From Flavobacterium sp. UBA6195 (GTDB taxonomy: Bacteria > Bacteroidota > Bacteroidia > Flavobacteriales > Flavobacteriaceae), in contig NZ_DITB01000090.1 of assembly GCF_002422095.1 (NCBI RefSeq), positions 1 to 23,352 on the forward strand: DNA of 23,352 nucleotides, written 5' to 3'. Positions 8,217 through 15,478 of this stretch are shown here, in pieces (the stretch's first letter is position 1; each line of letters opens with the position of its first letter). The position numbers and the translations under genes are program-made. The notes under the pieces are model-generated. The model saw nothing but the letters and a program-made list of their open reading frames with translations. It searched no databases and was not told the origin of the DNA.

Positions 8217-8436
8217 ATATTTCTTTTTTCTTACCGTATTTTAATCTATAAATGGCATAACCTAAAACCCCAACTAATATGTATGGAATTGCCATTAAAT
8301 ATACTATTCCATCATTTACGGCTTCTGCTTTAACACCACCTTCTTCGCTTTCAAGAGCAGCACGACACATGGCACATTGCGCTTGAGCAGAAATGCTGAT
8401 GACGAAAAAAACGATTCCAAATAAAAACTTTTTCAT
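8215..8436 (-). CDS. Small secreted or membrane protein with CAMC motif, in the oxidase-assembly operon
   Basis: A 73-residue protein of unknown function. A signal peptide (FLFGIVFFVISISAQAQ) is followed at once by CAMCRAALESEEGG, then one membrane helix (IVYLMAIPYILVGVLGYAIY, about 45-64) and a basic tail. The topology suggests an N-terminal CxxC loop facing the periplasm with the tail in the cytoplasm. CAMC could bind copper or form a disulfide; either would suit its place as last gene after SCO and DUF420. I recall similar short proteins beside cytochrome oxidase genes in Flavobacteriia, but no characterised member. Its start codon directly abuts the DUF420 stop (8437-8439), indicating translational coupling. 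It ends inside the terminator palindrome. Confidence 0.8.
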   Translation of the reverse strand: MKKFLFGIVFFVISISAQAQCAMCRAALESEEGGVKAEAVNDGIVYLMAIPYILVGVLGYAIYRLKYGKKKEI

Positions 8437-8976
8437 CTAATTTGCGTAATAAGGAGAAATCATTAAATAAACAACTACACCAGTAACCGCAACATATAAC
8501 CAAATAGGAAATGTAATTTTTGCTATTTTTTTATGTTTATCAAATTGTTGTGACCACGCTTTTACATAAGTAGTTAAAACTAAAGGAATGATAATAATTG
8601 ATAATAAAATATGCGTTATTAGGATAAAATAATACACGTATTTAATTACACCTTCACCACCAAACTTAGTAGAATCTGAAGTCATGTGATACGCTACATA
8701 CATTCCAAGGAAAGCTACTGAACAAGCAATGGCAACTTTCATTAAATTCTCATGTAATTTTCTGTTTCCATTTTTGATAGCGATAACCGCAGCAACTAAA
8801 ACTACAGCGGTTAATCCATTAATAGTAGCATAAATTGGAGGTAAGAAAGATAGAGGTGCTACATCATACCCTAATTTTCTCAAATTCACTCCAAAAAGCA
8901 AAGCTACTACAGCCGGAATTGCAACTGATAAAACAACAATAAGTTTGTTATATTTTGTTTCTATATTATTTTCCAT
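8437..8976 (-). CDS. DUF420 family membrane protein, probable cytochrome oxidase assembly factor
   Basis: A 179-residue protein with five hydrophobic segments (around residues 13-30, 44-67, 80-97, 112-135 and 151-173). The pattern PIYATINGLTAVVL, HENLMKVAIACSVAFLGMYVAYH and THILLSIIIIPLVLTTY fits DUF420 (COG2322). In Firmicutes the DUF420 protein CtaM is needed for heme-copper oxidase activity, which suits the position here between SCO and oxidase subunit genes. Conserved-looking histidines in or near the helices (HENL, YHMT, THIL) are possible heme or metal ligands; that is inference. It sits 2 bases after the sco stop and abuts the next gene, so it is part of one transcript. Confidence 0.88.
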   Translation of the reverse strand: MENNIETKYNKLIVVLSVAIPAVVALLFGVNLRKLGYDVAPLSFLPPIYATINGLTAVVLVAAVIAIKNGNRKLHENLMKVAIACSVAFLGMYVAYHMTSDSTKFGGEGVIKYVYYFILITHILLSIIIIPLVLTTYVKAWSQQFDKHKKIAKITFPIWLYVAVTGVVVYLMISPYYAN

Positions 8977-8978
8977 AA

Positions 8979-9604
8979 TTATTCTTCAAGTAATTTTTTA
9001 ATATCTTCTTTGATTGCTTCAACTCCAGCAGCATCAAGTCCATCGTAATATAAAATTGGATTTCCTTGTGCGTCTTTTCTGCATCTGATTTTTCCGTCTT
9101 TGTCAATTAAAGCGAATAAACCCGAATGTTCAAATCCTCCAGCAACTTTATTGTTTTCTCCAGCGTATAAGTTAAAACCTTTGTTTGCTAAACTGTAGAT
9201 GTATTCTTTATCACCTGTCAAAAAATGCCAATTGTAATGTTTTACTCCTAATAAATTAGCATGTTCTTTCAATATTTGGGGGGTGTCTTTTGCAGGATCG
9301 ATGGTTATAGAAGCAATTCCAAAATTTGGATTCCCATAAAATTCGTTTTGCAATTGCAACATGCTTTCATTCATTTTAGGACAAATCGTAGGACATGTAG
9401 AGAAGAAAAACTCTACCACAACACTTTTCCTAAATAATCCGCATTAGAAATTGTTTTATTGTCTTGATTCGTTAATTTGAATGCTGGAACTGGACCAATT
9501 TCAACCAAATCTGATTTTTGAAATTTAGCAATGATTTTTGGTACTGCCCAAATTCCAAAAATCAAAACGATGAATGAAATTCCGATGTATGATTTATTCT
9601 TCAT
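8979..9604 (-). pseudogene. sco: SCO1/SenC copper chaperone for cytochrome oxidase, split by a one-base frameshift
   Basis: SCO proteins deliver copper to the CuA site of oxidase subunit II. The N-terminal part (9413-9604) has a membrane anchor and ...TISNADYLGKV, then runs into WCodon-stop (TGG TAG). The C-terminal part in another frame (from about 9419) begins VVEFFFSTCPTICPKMN, with the CxxxC copper ligands, and keeps the distal His in GGFEHSG. Between GTG 9422-9424 and GTG 9417-9419 only two bases (TT) remain, so one base of a codon is missing. Restoring it would give GKV-x-VVEFFF and a protein of about 208 residues, normal for the family. No other lesion is seen. It follows the thioredoxin-like gene by 5 bases. 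A sequencing error, a true mutation or frameshifting during translation are all possible; the first seems likeliest. Confidence 0.85.
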
Positions 9605-9609
9605 GAAAA

Positions 9610-10311
9610 TTACTTTTGTTTTTCAATATTCTCTTTGATGTTATCACGGAAAGCATCTTTTCTTTCGTTTTTATTCTTCTTGAGCGCCAAACGATACTCA
9701 CGAAGAATGATTTTTACATCATCTGTCATTTCATTATGTAAATCGGCTGCCGAAATAGTATTGTAACTTTCTTTGTACTCCTCCTCACCTTTTTTGTTTT
9801 TACCTTTTCTTCCGCGATGATTCAATTCTTTATCTACGATAATTACAGCAGGAGTTCCTTTATTTTCATCCAATTGTCCCATTAATTTAAAGCTATCATA
9901 GAATTCTTGAATTTTATCTGGAGTTGAAAAAACAAATCTCCATCCTTTCATATCGCCAGTTATTGGTGCTAATTCATCTATAATTTGTTGGCATTTCTTT
10001 TCATTCCCTAAAGGAACCACCATTATCATTTGGAAATCTTTGAAGCCTTTGTACTTATTATAAATCTTCTGATTTAAATTAAAAAAGTTACCGCGATTTT
10101 CAATAACACTATCACCAACAAAACCTAAAACGGTTATCTTACCTTTCATAGACTCTTTCGAACCATCTAAACTTGTCCAATCGGATGGGATATCTTGGTT
10201 GTTCTTTGAAATTGTTGGTAAAAAAAGAGAATTGTGAGATGCCGTTGAAAAAACTAGATAAATAGCGATAGGCAATATAAAAAGTGAAATGAGGACTAAT
10301 TTATTTTTCAT
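9610..10311 (-). CDS. Membrane-anchored thioredoxin-fold-like protein lacking a CxxC, in the oxidase-assembly operon
   Basis: A 233-residue protein with one N-terminal anchor (LVLISLFILPIAIYLVFSTA) and a periplasmic domain. ITVLGFVGDSV at about residues 59-69 has the strand and position where a thioredoxin/SCO fold carries its active-site motif. FQMIMVVPLGNEKKCQQII and GQLDENKGTPAVIIVD (with the cis-Pro-like TPA) continue that pattern. The usual Cys pair is absent; the only Cys is in EKKCQQ. The tail is a highly charged Lys/Glu/Arg stretch. It is first gene after a terminator and promoter and lies 5 bases before sco. The fold call is my inference, and function is unknown; a structural or scaffolding role in copper insertion would fit the context. 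Confidence 0.7.
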   Translation of the reverse strand: MKNKLVLISLFILPIAIYLVFSTASHNSLFLPTISKNNQDIPSDWTSLDGSKESMKGKITVLGFVGDSVIENRGNFFNLNQKIYNKYKGFKDFQMIMVVPLGNEKKCQQIIDELAPITGDMKGWRFVFSTPDKIQEFYDSFKLMGQLDENKGTPAVIIVDKELNHRGRKGKNKKGEEEYKESYNTISAADLHNEMTDDVKIILREYRLALKKNKNERKDAFRDNIKENIEKQK

Positions 10312-10335
10312 TATATGAAACTTATTTTGTTCCTA

Positions 10336-10343
10336 CAAAAGTA
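10336..10343 (-). promoter_or_regulatory. -7 promoter box of the trx-like/sco/DUF420 operon
   Basis: The minus strand reads TACTTTTG, a TAnnTTTG box 24 bases before ATG 10311 and directly after the T-tract of the upstream terminator. The assembly genes may thus be transcribed separately from the structural oxidase subunits. No good -33 TTTG is visible because the terminator stem occupies that space. Confidence 0.5.
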
Positions 10344-10369
10344 AAAAAATCCCGATGTAAATCGGGATT
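10343..10369 (-). terminator. Rho-independent terminator after coxIV
   Basis: On the minus strand AATCCCGAT pairs with ATCGGGATT around a TTAC loop (10361-10369 with 10348-10356), followed by a T-tract at 10343-10349. It lies 18 bases past the coxIV stop and divides the ctaB/cox transcript from the assembly-factor genes. Confidence 0.85.
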
Positions 10370-10387
10370 ATATAATAGAAACAAGTG

Positions 10388-10738
10388 TTAAAATATCCAC
10401 TTTAAATGACCTGTTTTGTAAACATCAAAAACATAGTTTCCTTCAACTAATAAAATAAAAGATAGATAAAGGATTAAGAAAACTACTGTCCAAACGATTG
10501 ATCTTCTAAACCATTTTTTCTCACCTTCCATGTGCATGAAAGCCCAAGTAATATAATAAGCTTTTACAATAGTTAAGATGATAAATAACCAGTTAAGCAA
10601 GTTCATTCCAGCGAAATTGTTAAAAAACAATGCCTTTGGTTTATAGATACCGAATAAAACTTCTACGATAGTAATTACAGATAGAATTCCAAAAACTACC
10701 CAAATTCTTTTTGTATTTGATTCGTGTGCGTGTGCCAT
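10388..10738 (-). CDS. Cytochrome c oxidase subunit IV, prokaryotic type
   Basis: A 116-residue membrane subunit of the heme-copper oxidase. Three hydrophobic segments are visible: WVVFGILSVITIVEVLFGIY (13-32), FAGMNLLNWLFIILTIVKAYYITWAFMHME (42-71) and IVWTVVFLILYLSFILLVEG (81-100). The His-rich MAHAHES start, KAYYITWAFMHMEGE and the C-terminal YKTGHLKWIF are typical of the Bacteroidota subunit IV family. It lies 19 bases after the long subunit III gene and closes the structural part of the operon before a terminator. Confidence 0.9.
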   Translation of the reverse strand: MAHAHESNTKRIWVVFGILSVITIVEVLFGIYKPKALFFNNFAGMNLLNWLFIILTIVKAYYITWAFMHMEGEKKWFRRSIVWTVVFLILYLSFILLVEGNYVFDVYKTGHLKWIF

Positions 10739-10757
10739 GATATACTTTTATTATAAA

Positions 10758-11738
10758 TTATACTAAATAGAAGAAAGTAAATACGAATACCCACACTAAA
10801 TCGACAAAGTGCCAGTACAATCCAACTTTTTCAACCATTTCGTAACTTTTTCTTTTCTCGTAAGTACCTAATAACACATTAAAGAAAATGATGATATTAA
10901 TTAATACTCCTGTAAATACGTGAAATCCGTGGAAACCTGTAATAAAGAAGAAGAAGTTTGCAAATAATTTATGACCGTATTCGTTTCTAACCAAGTTAGC
11001 TCCTTCAACTACATATTTAGCTTCTTCTAATCTTTTTAAAGATTCTGCTCTAGATAACACTGTTTTATGTTTTTCAGCATTCAAATATTCAGAACGAACT
11101 AAAATAGATTCATCCGCTTTGAAACCTTCAACAACTTCATTAACAGAATAGGTTGGTAAAGAAGCTTCACTCATGAACCACATACCATTATTTCTGTTTA
11201 ATTGCTCTCTTGCTTCTGGTAATGTAGCAGCAAAATCAGCTAAAGCTACTCTTTTAAAAGTTCCGTCTTCTTGTTTTTGAACAAATTGTAAGATTGAACC
11301 CCCTTTAGTTTCAACAGCACCATATTCTCCTTTGATGAAATTTTTCCATTCCCAAGCTTGAGAACCCAAGAAGATAAAACCACCAACAATAGTTAACAAC
11401 ATGTAAAATGCTACTTTAGTTTTTTTCATGTGATGACCTGCATCAACTGCTAACACCATAGTAACTGAAGAGAAAATTAAAATAAAAGTCATTAACGCAA
11501 CATAATACATAGGTGCATTTACGCCATGTAAAAATGGAAAGTGGTTAAAAACTTCATCGGCGATAGGCCAAGTTTCAATGAATTTAAATCTTGAAAAACC
11601 ATACGCGGCTAAGAAACCAGAAAAAGTTAATGCATCTGATAAGATGAAAAACCACATCATCATTTTACCATAGGTTGCTCCTAATGGTCCTGGACCTCCG
11701 TCTAAAGCGTGTTCGTCTGTAATAACTGTCGCTCCCAT
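10758..11738 (-). CDS. Cytochrome c oxidase subunit III, long form with an internal soluble insertion
   Basis: A 326-residue membrane subunit. Subunit III features are the N-terminal GKMMMWFFILSDALTFSGFLAAY (24-46), HGVNAPMYYVALMTFILIFSSVTMVLA (71-97), the amphipathic KGEYG after FIFLGSQAWEWKNF (122-135), and the C-terminal FFFITGFHGFHVFTGV and GLYWHFVDLVWVFVF helices with their conserved His and Glu/Asp residues. Between about residues 137 and 255 lies a hydrophilic insertion of roughly 115 residues (FVQKQEDGTFKRVALADFAA...) not found in ordinary subunit III, which is nearer 200 residues, as in the next gene. I recall this long form as common in Flavobacteriia. The insertion should be periplasmic or cytoplasmic and has no fold I recognise. 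It is 45 bases downstream of the short form. Confidence 0.9.
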   Translation of the reverse strand: MGATVITDEHALDGGPGPLGATYGKMMMWFFILSDALTFSGFLAAYGFSRFKFIETWPIADEVFNHFPFLHGVNAPMYYVALMTFILIFSSVTMVLAVDAGHHMKKTKVAFYMLLTIVGGFIFLGSQAWEWKNFIKGEYGAVETKGGSILQFVQKQEDGTFKRVALADFAATLPEAREQLNRNNGMWFMSEASLPTYSVNEVVEGFKADESILVRSEYLNAEKHKTVLSRAESLKRLEEAKYVVEGANLVRNEYGHKLFANFFFFITGFHGFHVFTGVLINIIIFFNVLLGTYEKRKSYEMVEKVGLYWHFVDLVWVFVFTFFYLV

Positions 11739-11783
11739 AAATTTTTTAATTGTTAAAAAGTTCCCAAATTTATTATTTTTTTT

Positions 11784-12371
11784 CTATTTGAAAAAATAGA
11801 AAAATAAAAACAGATAAACCCAAATAAAATCCATAAAGTGCCAATACATCGCACTTAGCTCTATACCAAGGGTTTGAGCCGAATTGTATTTTTGTTTATA
11901 ATGATTATAAATTACTACTAAAAGCGAAATAATACCCCCTAAAAGGTGTGCAATATGAACTAAAACAGCGATATATAAAAATGAAGTAGTTACATTACTT
12001 TCACTTCCTGTAAAAAAGTAGCCATTTTCAATTACTTGCCCAAATCCTTTAAACTGTAATACTATAAACGCAATTCCAAGCGCTAAAGTAATCAATAAAA
12101 ACATTGAAGCACCATTTCTGTTGTCTTTTTTTGTTGCTTGTAAAGCTAAGTAAAAAGTAAAACTACTTACTAACATAGCTACTGTACTGATTACAAATGC
12201 AGAAGGCAACACAAAATCTTTCAACCAATCTGGTCTTGATTTACTTACTACATAGGCACTTGTTAGTCCAGCGAAAATCATACAGATGCTAATCATCCCA
12301 AACCACAACAACATTTTGTAAGTTCTGCCTTTGCGAGCTTGTTCTTCTTCCAAAGTCATTCTATTTTCCAT
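11784..12371 (-). CDS. Cytochrome c oxidase subunit III, short form
   Basis: A 195-residue integral membrane protein of the heme-copper oxidase subunit III family. Five membrane segments are visible, starting with KMLLWFGMISICMIFAGLTSAYVVS (19-43). LGGIISLLVVIYNHYKQKY and GIELSAMYWHFMDFIWVYLFLFFYF at the C-terminus carry the conserved helix VI-VII residues. It begins MENRMTLEEEQARKGR, a charged cytoplasmic lead. The gene lies 2 bases after ctaB (stop 12374-12376) and precedes the long subunit III, so heme O synthesis and the subunits share a transcript. Subunits I and II are not encoded in this window. Confidence 0.92.
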   Translation of the reverse strand: MENRMTLEEEQARKGRTYKMLLWFGMISICMIFAGLTSAYVVSKSRPDWLKDFVLPSAFVISTVAMLVSSFTFYLALQATKKDNRNGASMFLLITLALGIAFIVLQFKGFGQVIENGYFFTGSESNVTTSFLYIAVLVHIAHLLGGIISLLVVIYNHYKQKYNSAQTLGIELSAMYWHFMDFIWVYLFLFFYFFK

Positions 12372-12373
12372 AA

Positions 12374-13276
12374 CTATCGTAAAAATTTATCTATAACATA
12401 TATTATTTGCAACAAGGAAATGTACGAAACACTAACAATCATTAATTTTCTTGCCGCTTTTGCATCCATTTGTTTGTGTAACTGTACCGCATAAAACAAC
12501 ATCCATAATCCTAATAAGAAAACGATTACCGCTGCAGTTTTCGATAAAATCAAATTTCCGGTAAACCCAAAAACTGGAATTATCGAGGCTAAAATCATCC
12601 AAATCGTATACAAAATGGTTTGAAGCGCTGTTTTTTTATCGCGTTCTCCTGTTGGTAACATAAAGAACCCAGCCTTTTTGTAATCGTCATACAAGAACCA
12701 ACCGATGGCCCAAAAATGTGGAAATTGCCAGAAGAATTGAATAATAAATAAGGTTCCAGCTTCAATTCCGAATTGACCTGTTGCTGCCACCCAACCTAAC
12801 ATAAAAGGAATAGCACCTGGAAAAGCTCCAACAAAAACAGAAAGCGGCGTTAACGTTTTTAATGGCGTATACAAACTCACATACATGAAAATCGAAATTG
12901 CGCCAAACATAGCGGTTTTAGGATTTACATTGTATAAAATAGCTAATCCTAAAATGGTTAAAACACATCCTAAAATAAAAGCATTTTGTTTAGAGATTCT
13001 ACCAGAAGGTAATGGACGATTTTTAGTTCGGTCCATTTTGGCATCTAATTCAATTTCTATGATTTGATTGAAAACATTGGAAGCGCCCACCATGCAGTAA
13101 CCTCCAACGATTAATAGTGCTAAAACCAACCATTGAAACGGTTGTTCCTCATTAAATCCTAACAAATAACCCGCAATAGTAGAAACCACTACACTAATAG
13201 ATAAGCGTGCCTTTGTAATTTCTACAAAGTCTTTGTAAAAAGATTTTTTAATTTGAGGTTGTGTATTTGTGTCCAC
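12374..13276 (-). CDS. ctaB: Protoheme IX farnesyltransferase (heme O synthase)
   Basis: A 300-residue UbiA-superfamily membrane enzyme that adds a farnesyl group to heme B to make heme O, precursor of heme A for aa3/cbb-type oxidases. The prenyl-diphosphate/Mg site is NVFNQIIEIELDAKMDRTKNRPLPSG near residues 67-92 with its Asn/Glu/Asp spacing, and the second polar loop is YDDYKKAGFFMLP near 196-208. About nine hydrophobic segments are present. The N-terminus KSFYKDFVEITKARLS is typical. First gene of the cox operon, with a -7 box 30 bases upstream of ATG 13276. Its stop is 2 bases from the start of the short coxIII. Confidence 0.96.
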   Translation of the reverse strand: MDTNTQPQIKKSFYKDFVEITKARLSISVVVSTIAGYLLGFNEEQPFQWLVLALLIVGGYCMVGASNVFNQIIEIELDAKMDRTKNRPLPSGRISKQNAFILGCVLTILGLAILYNVNPKTAMFGAISIFMYVSLYTPLKTLTPLSVFVGAFPGAIPFMLGWVAATGQFGIEAGTLFIIQFFWQFPHFWAIGWFLYDDYKKAGFFMLPTGERDKKTALQTILYTIWMILASIIPVFGFTGNLILSKTAAVIVFLLGLWMLFYAVQLHKQMDAKAARKLMIVSVSYISLLQIIYVIDKFLR

Positions 13277-13305
13277 TTTAGTGTTTTTCGCTGTGAAATT
13301 GCGCG

Positions 13306-13313
13306 CAAAGATA
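13306..13313 (-). promoter_or_regulatory. -7 promoter box of the ctaB/cox operon
   Basis: The minus strand reads TATCTTTG followed by C, a perfect TAnnTTTG box 29 bases before ATG 13276. The expected -33 zone (about 13333-13338) falls inside a heptamer repeat and does not match TTTG well. Confidence 0.6.
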
Positions 13314-13324
13314 CGATATGAAAA

Positions 13325-13352
13325 TTAGAATTTAGAATTTAGAATTTAGAAA
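13325..13352. repeat. Heptamer tandem repeat TTAGAAT, about four copies
   Basis: Three perfect copies of TTAGAAT (13325-13345) and a fourth with one change (TTAGAAA, 13346-13352). It fills the 90-base gap between the remB stop and the ctaB promoter and covers the -33 zone of that promoter. Confidence 0.85.
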
Positions 13353-13366
13353 ATTCGTTAAATCTA

Positions 13367-15469
13367 CTAATAATCAAAATACCAGTTAAATAAATCGCTT
13401 CTTAGCCCAATTGAAAACCAAGTGGTGTTTGATTTTACTGTTGTAGCAGTTTCAGCAGATGGATCGAAATTTCTGAACAGAACATTTCCAAAAACTTTTA
13501 AATTTGAAGCTGGATTTACTAAATATCCTAGTTGTAAATCGGCAATCATAACCGTTGTTTTATTTCCTTGTGCAATCGAAACTCCGGTATCATAAGGACG
13601 ATTTTCATCGTAATCTAAATATATATTACCTCCGTAGTTGAAGTTATCGGTTCCGTTATTAAAATCAAATCCGCGTTGGCCGTAAATTAATTTCGCATCA
13701 GCAAAATATCTTCCTTTATAATAACGTGCAATAGCAATAAATTCTCTAAAATTCGCTCCCCATAAATGCCCCATACTTTGATTGTTGTGACCGTAATTAG
13801 TAATTGGATCACTATGCGAATACACGTAAGGACGCACTTGATTATATTCTACCTGAAGTAATAAATTCTTTATTTTAAACGCATCATAATACTTAGCTCC
13901 AATTTGGTACGCAAATTTATTTCTCCAACTTTGATTGCTTTGTTTTACATCACCAATTGCAAACTCGTCAATTAAAAACTGTCCGTAAAAGTTAATTTGA
14001 TTGTTCCGTTTGTATTTTGAAGTTAATCCAAGCAATGCATTTCCTGTTTTAGACGATGAGCCAAACTCAACCGTTCTGTAAAAAATTAATGGATTCACAA
14101 AATTAAAATCGAAACCTCTATCGTTGGTATTCGTCCAAACCACATTTTCAAAGAAACCTAAATTCCATCTTTTAGTTACATTCCAACTCAAATAATGACT
14201 TGCCATGTATTTTGTAGTATAGGTTCCGTCAACTGTAGCAGCATCACGAACATCTTTCAGCCACATGTAGGTATTGGTGTATTTAATTTTCCAAAAAGTA
14301 GTATTGATTTTAAAATACGGATATGGGCTTGCACCATCACTTTGTAATAAAGAACGATATCCATCACCTAAGAAATTTCTTCCGTAACCTAGTTGTAGAT
14401 TTACAAATTTACTTGGTTGGTATTTGATATTAGCTTCTGCCAATGGAAAATCATAAGCATCCTCTTTAAAACGTTTCGCAATTCCAATTCCTGGAATAAT
14501 CGCTGAATTTCCACCCGAAGGACGAATACTTTCTGCGTATGCATTGTAATAATCAGCAAATCTACCTTGACTTTCATAGATAGAAGTTGTAAAAGTTAAT
14601 TGCTTTCCTAAACCACCATTTACAATTAAACCTCTTGTGTTAACAAATGAGTTCGAAGCTTCACTTTCAGTATCTTTTCCTAATCTAAAATCGAAAATTG
14701 GATTTAGAGTGAACCAATATTCTTCACCTTGAATCGCTACTAAATTTTCGTTCCATAGTTTTCTTCCTCACCAAGATGCTTTTTGTTTCGCAAAAGATTG
14801 GTTTGCCGTTTCAAAATCATAATATTTTGCTACTTCATCATACGAATAAGGTTTTGAAGCCGTGTGATTATTGCTTCCTACTTGATTTAACAAAGCATCG
14901 AAAACACCATAATTTTGATGTGAAAACTGCACAATTCCCGAACTTTTAAACTGCGGATTTTCGAATGGTTTTATCACCAAATCATCGTATTCTGATAATT
15001 CTTTTTTGTTATCAATTAACAGCGTATTTGTTTTGGCATATTTAGTAGCTACATCTTCTAGAGTGTTTGGGGCAACTAAAGGAATATTGATTTTTATAGA
15101 AAATTTGGAATACGTTGGCTTTCCTGCATAAGTAGCAGGTGAAACTTTTGGCTATGATTCAAAAACACGAGCAGCTTCTTTTTTTAGTGACTCATGTGCT
15201 GCGTCGGTATACAAAACCTTGAAATCTCCCGTAGTATCCACTTCAAAAAAGGCAATTACTGTTCCTTTATAATTTTGATCTTGAAGTTCTTGTGGTACTT
15301 TAAAATTGTTATAAAAATAATTTTGAATCGTATTATAAAAGCAAGATTCCTGTTGTTTACCAGTAGCATTTACACAATCTGAAAATATTGGAAATTGTTC
15401 ATTTGACGAATGTTGAGCAAAAGTTGTAAATCCGAGAAACAACAATAGGAAACAGTATATTTTTCTCAT
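13367..15469 (-). pseudogene. remB: RemB-like gliding motility protein: TonB-C domain fused to outer-membrane barrel, with two in-frame stops
   Basis: One continuous frame of 701 codons, interrupted only by TAG at 15152-15154 (codon 106) and TGA at 14768-14770 (codon 234). A signal peptide (KIYCFLLLFLGFTTFAQ) is followed by IFSDC-x10-CFYNTIQ and a TonB C-terminal-like fold (GTVIAFFEVDTTGDFKVLYTDAA). Past the second stop come several hundred residues rich in aromatic beta-strands (NLQLGYGRNFLGDGYRSL, YGQFLIDEFAIG, WGANFREFIAIARYY, ending WFSIGLRSDLFNWYFDY). These resemble a Wzi-like outer-membrane barrel, as in RemB, a mobile surface protein of Flavobacterium gliding. ES-stop-PKVSPATY should be a Leu (TTG to TAG) and SW-stop-GRKLW a Trp (TGG to TGA). 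Restart readings from 14980 or 14443 would be fragments, not genes. It lies 9 bases after deoC, in an operon. True inactivation or sequence error cannot be separated here. Confidence 0.8.
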
Positions 15470-15478
15470 AAGATATTT

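Noticed and set aside
13367..14443. Independent 358-residue gene starting within remB
   Set aside because: It begins at an internal TTG in the same frame as the upstream fragments, and coding sequence continues without break before it, so it is the 3' part of remB.
13367..15469. Stop-codon reassignment (alternative genetic code) as the cause of the remB stops
   Set aside because: Other genes end normally at TAA, TAG and TGA is absent from sense positions elsewhere; the two stops would have to mean different amino acids.
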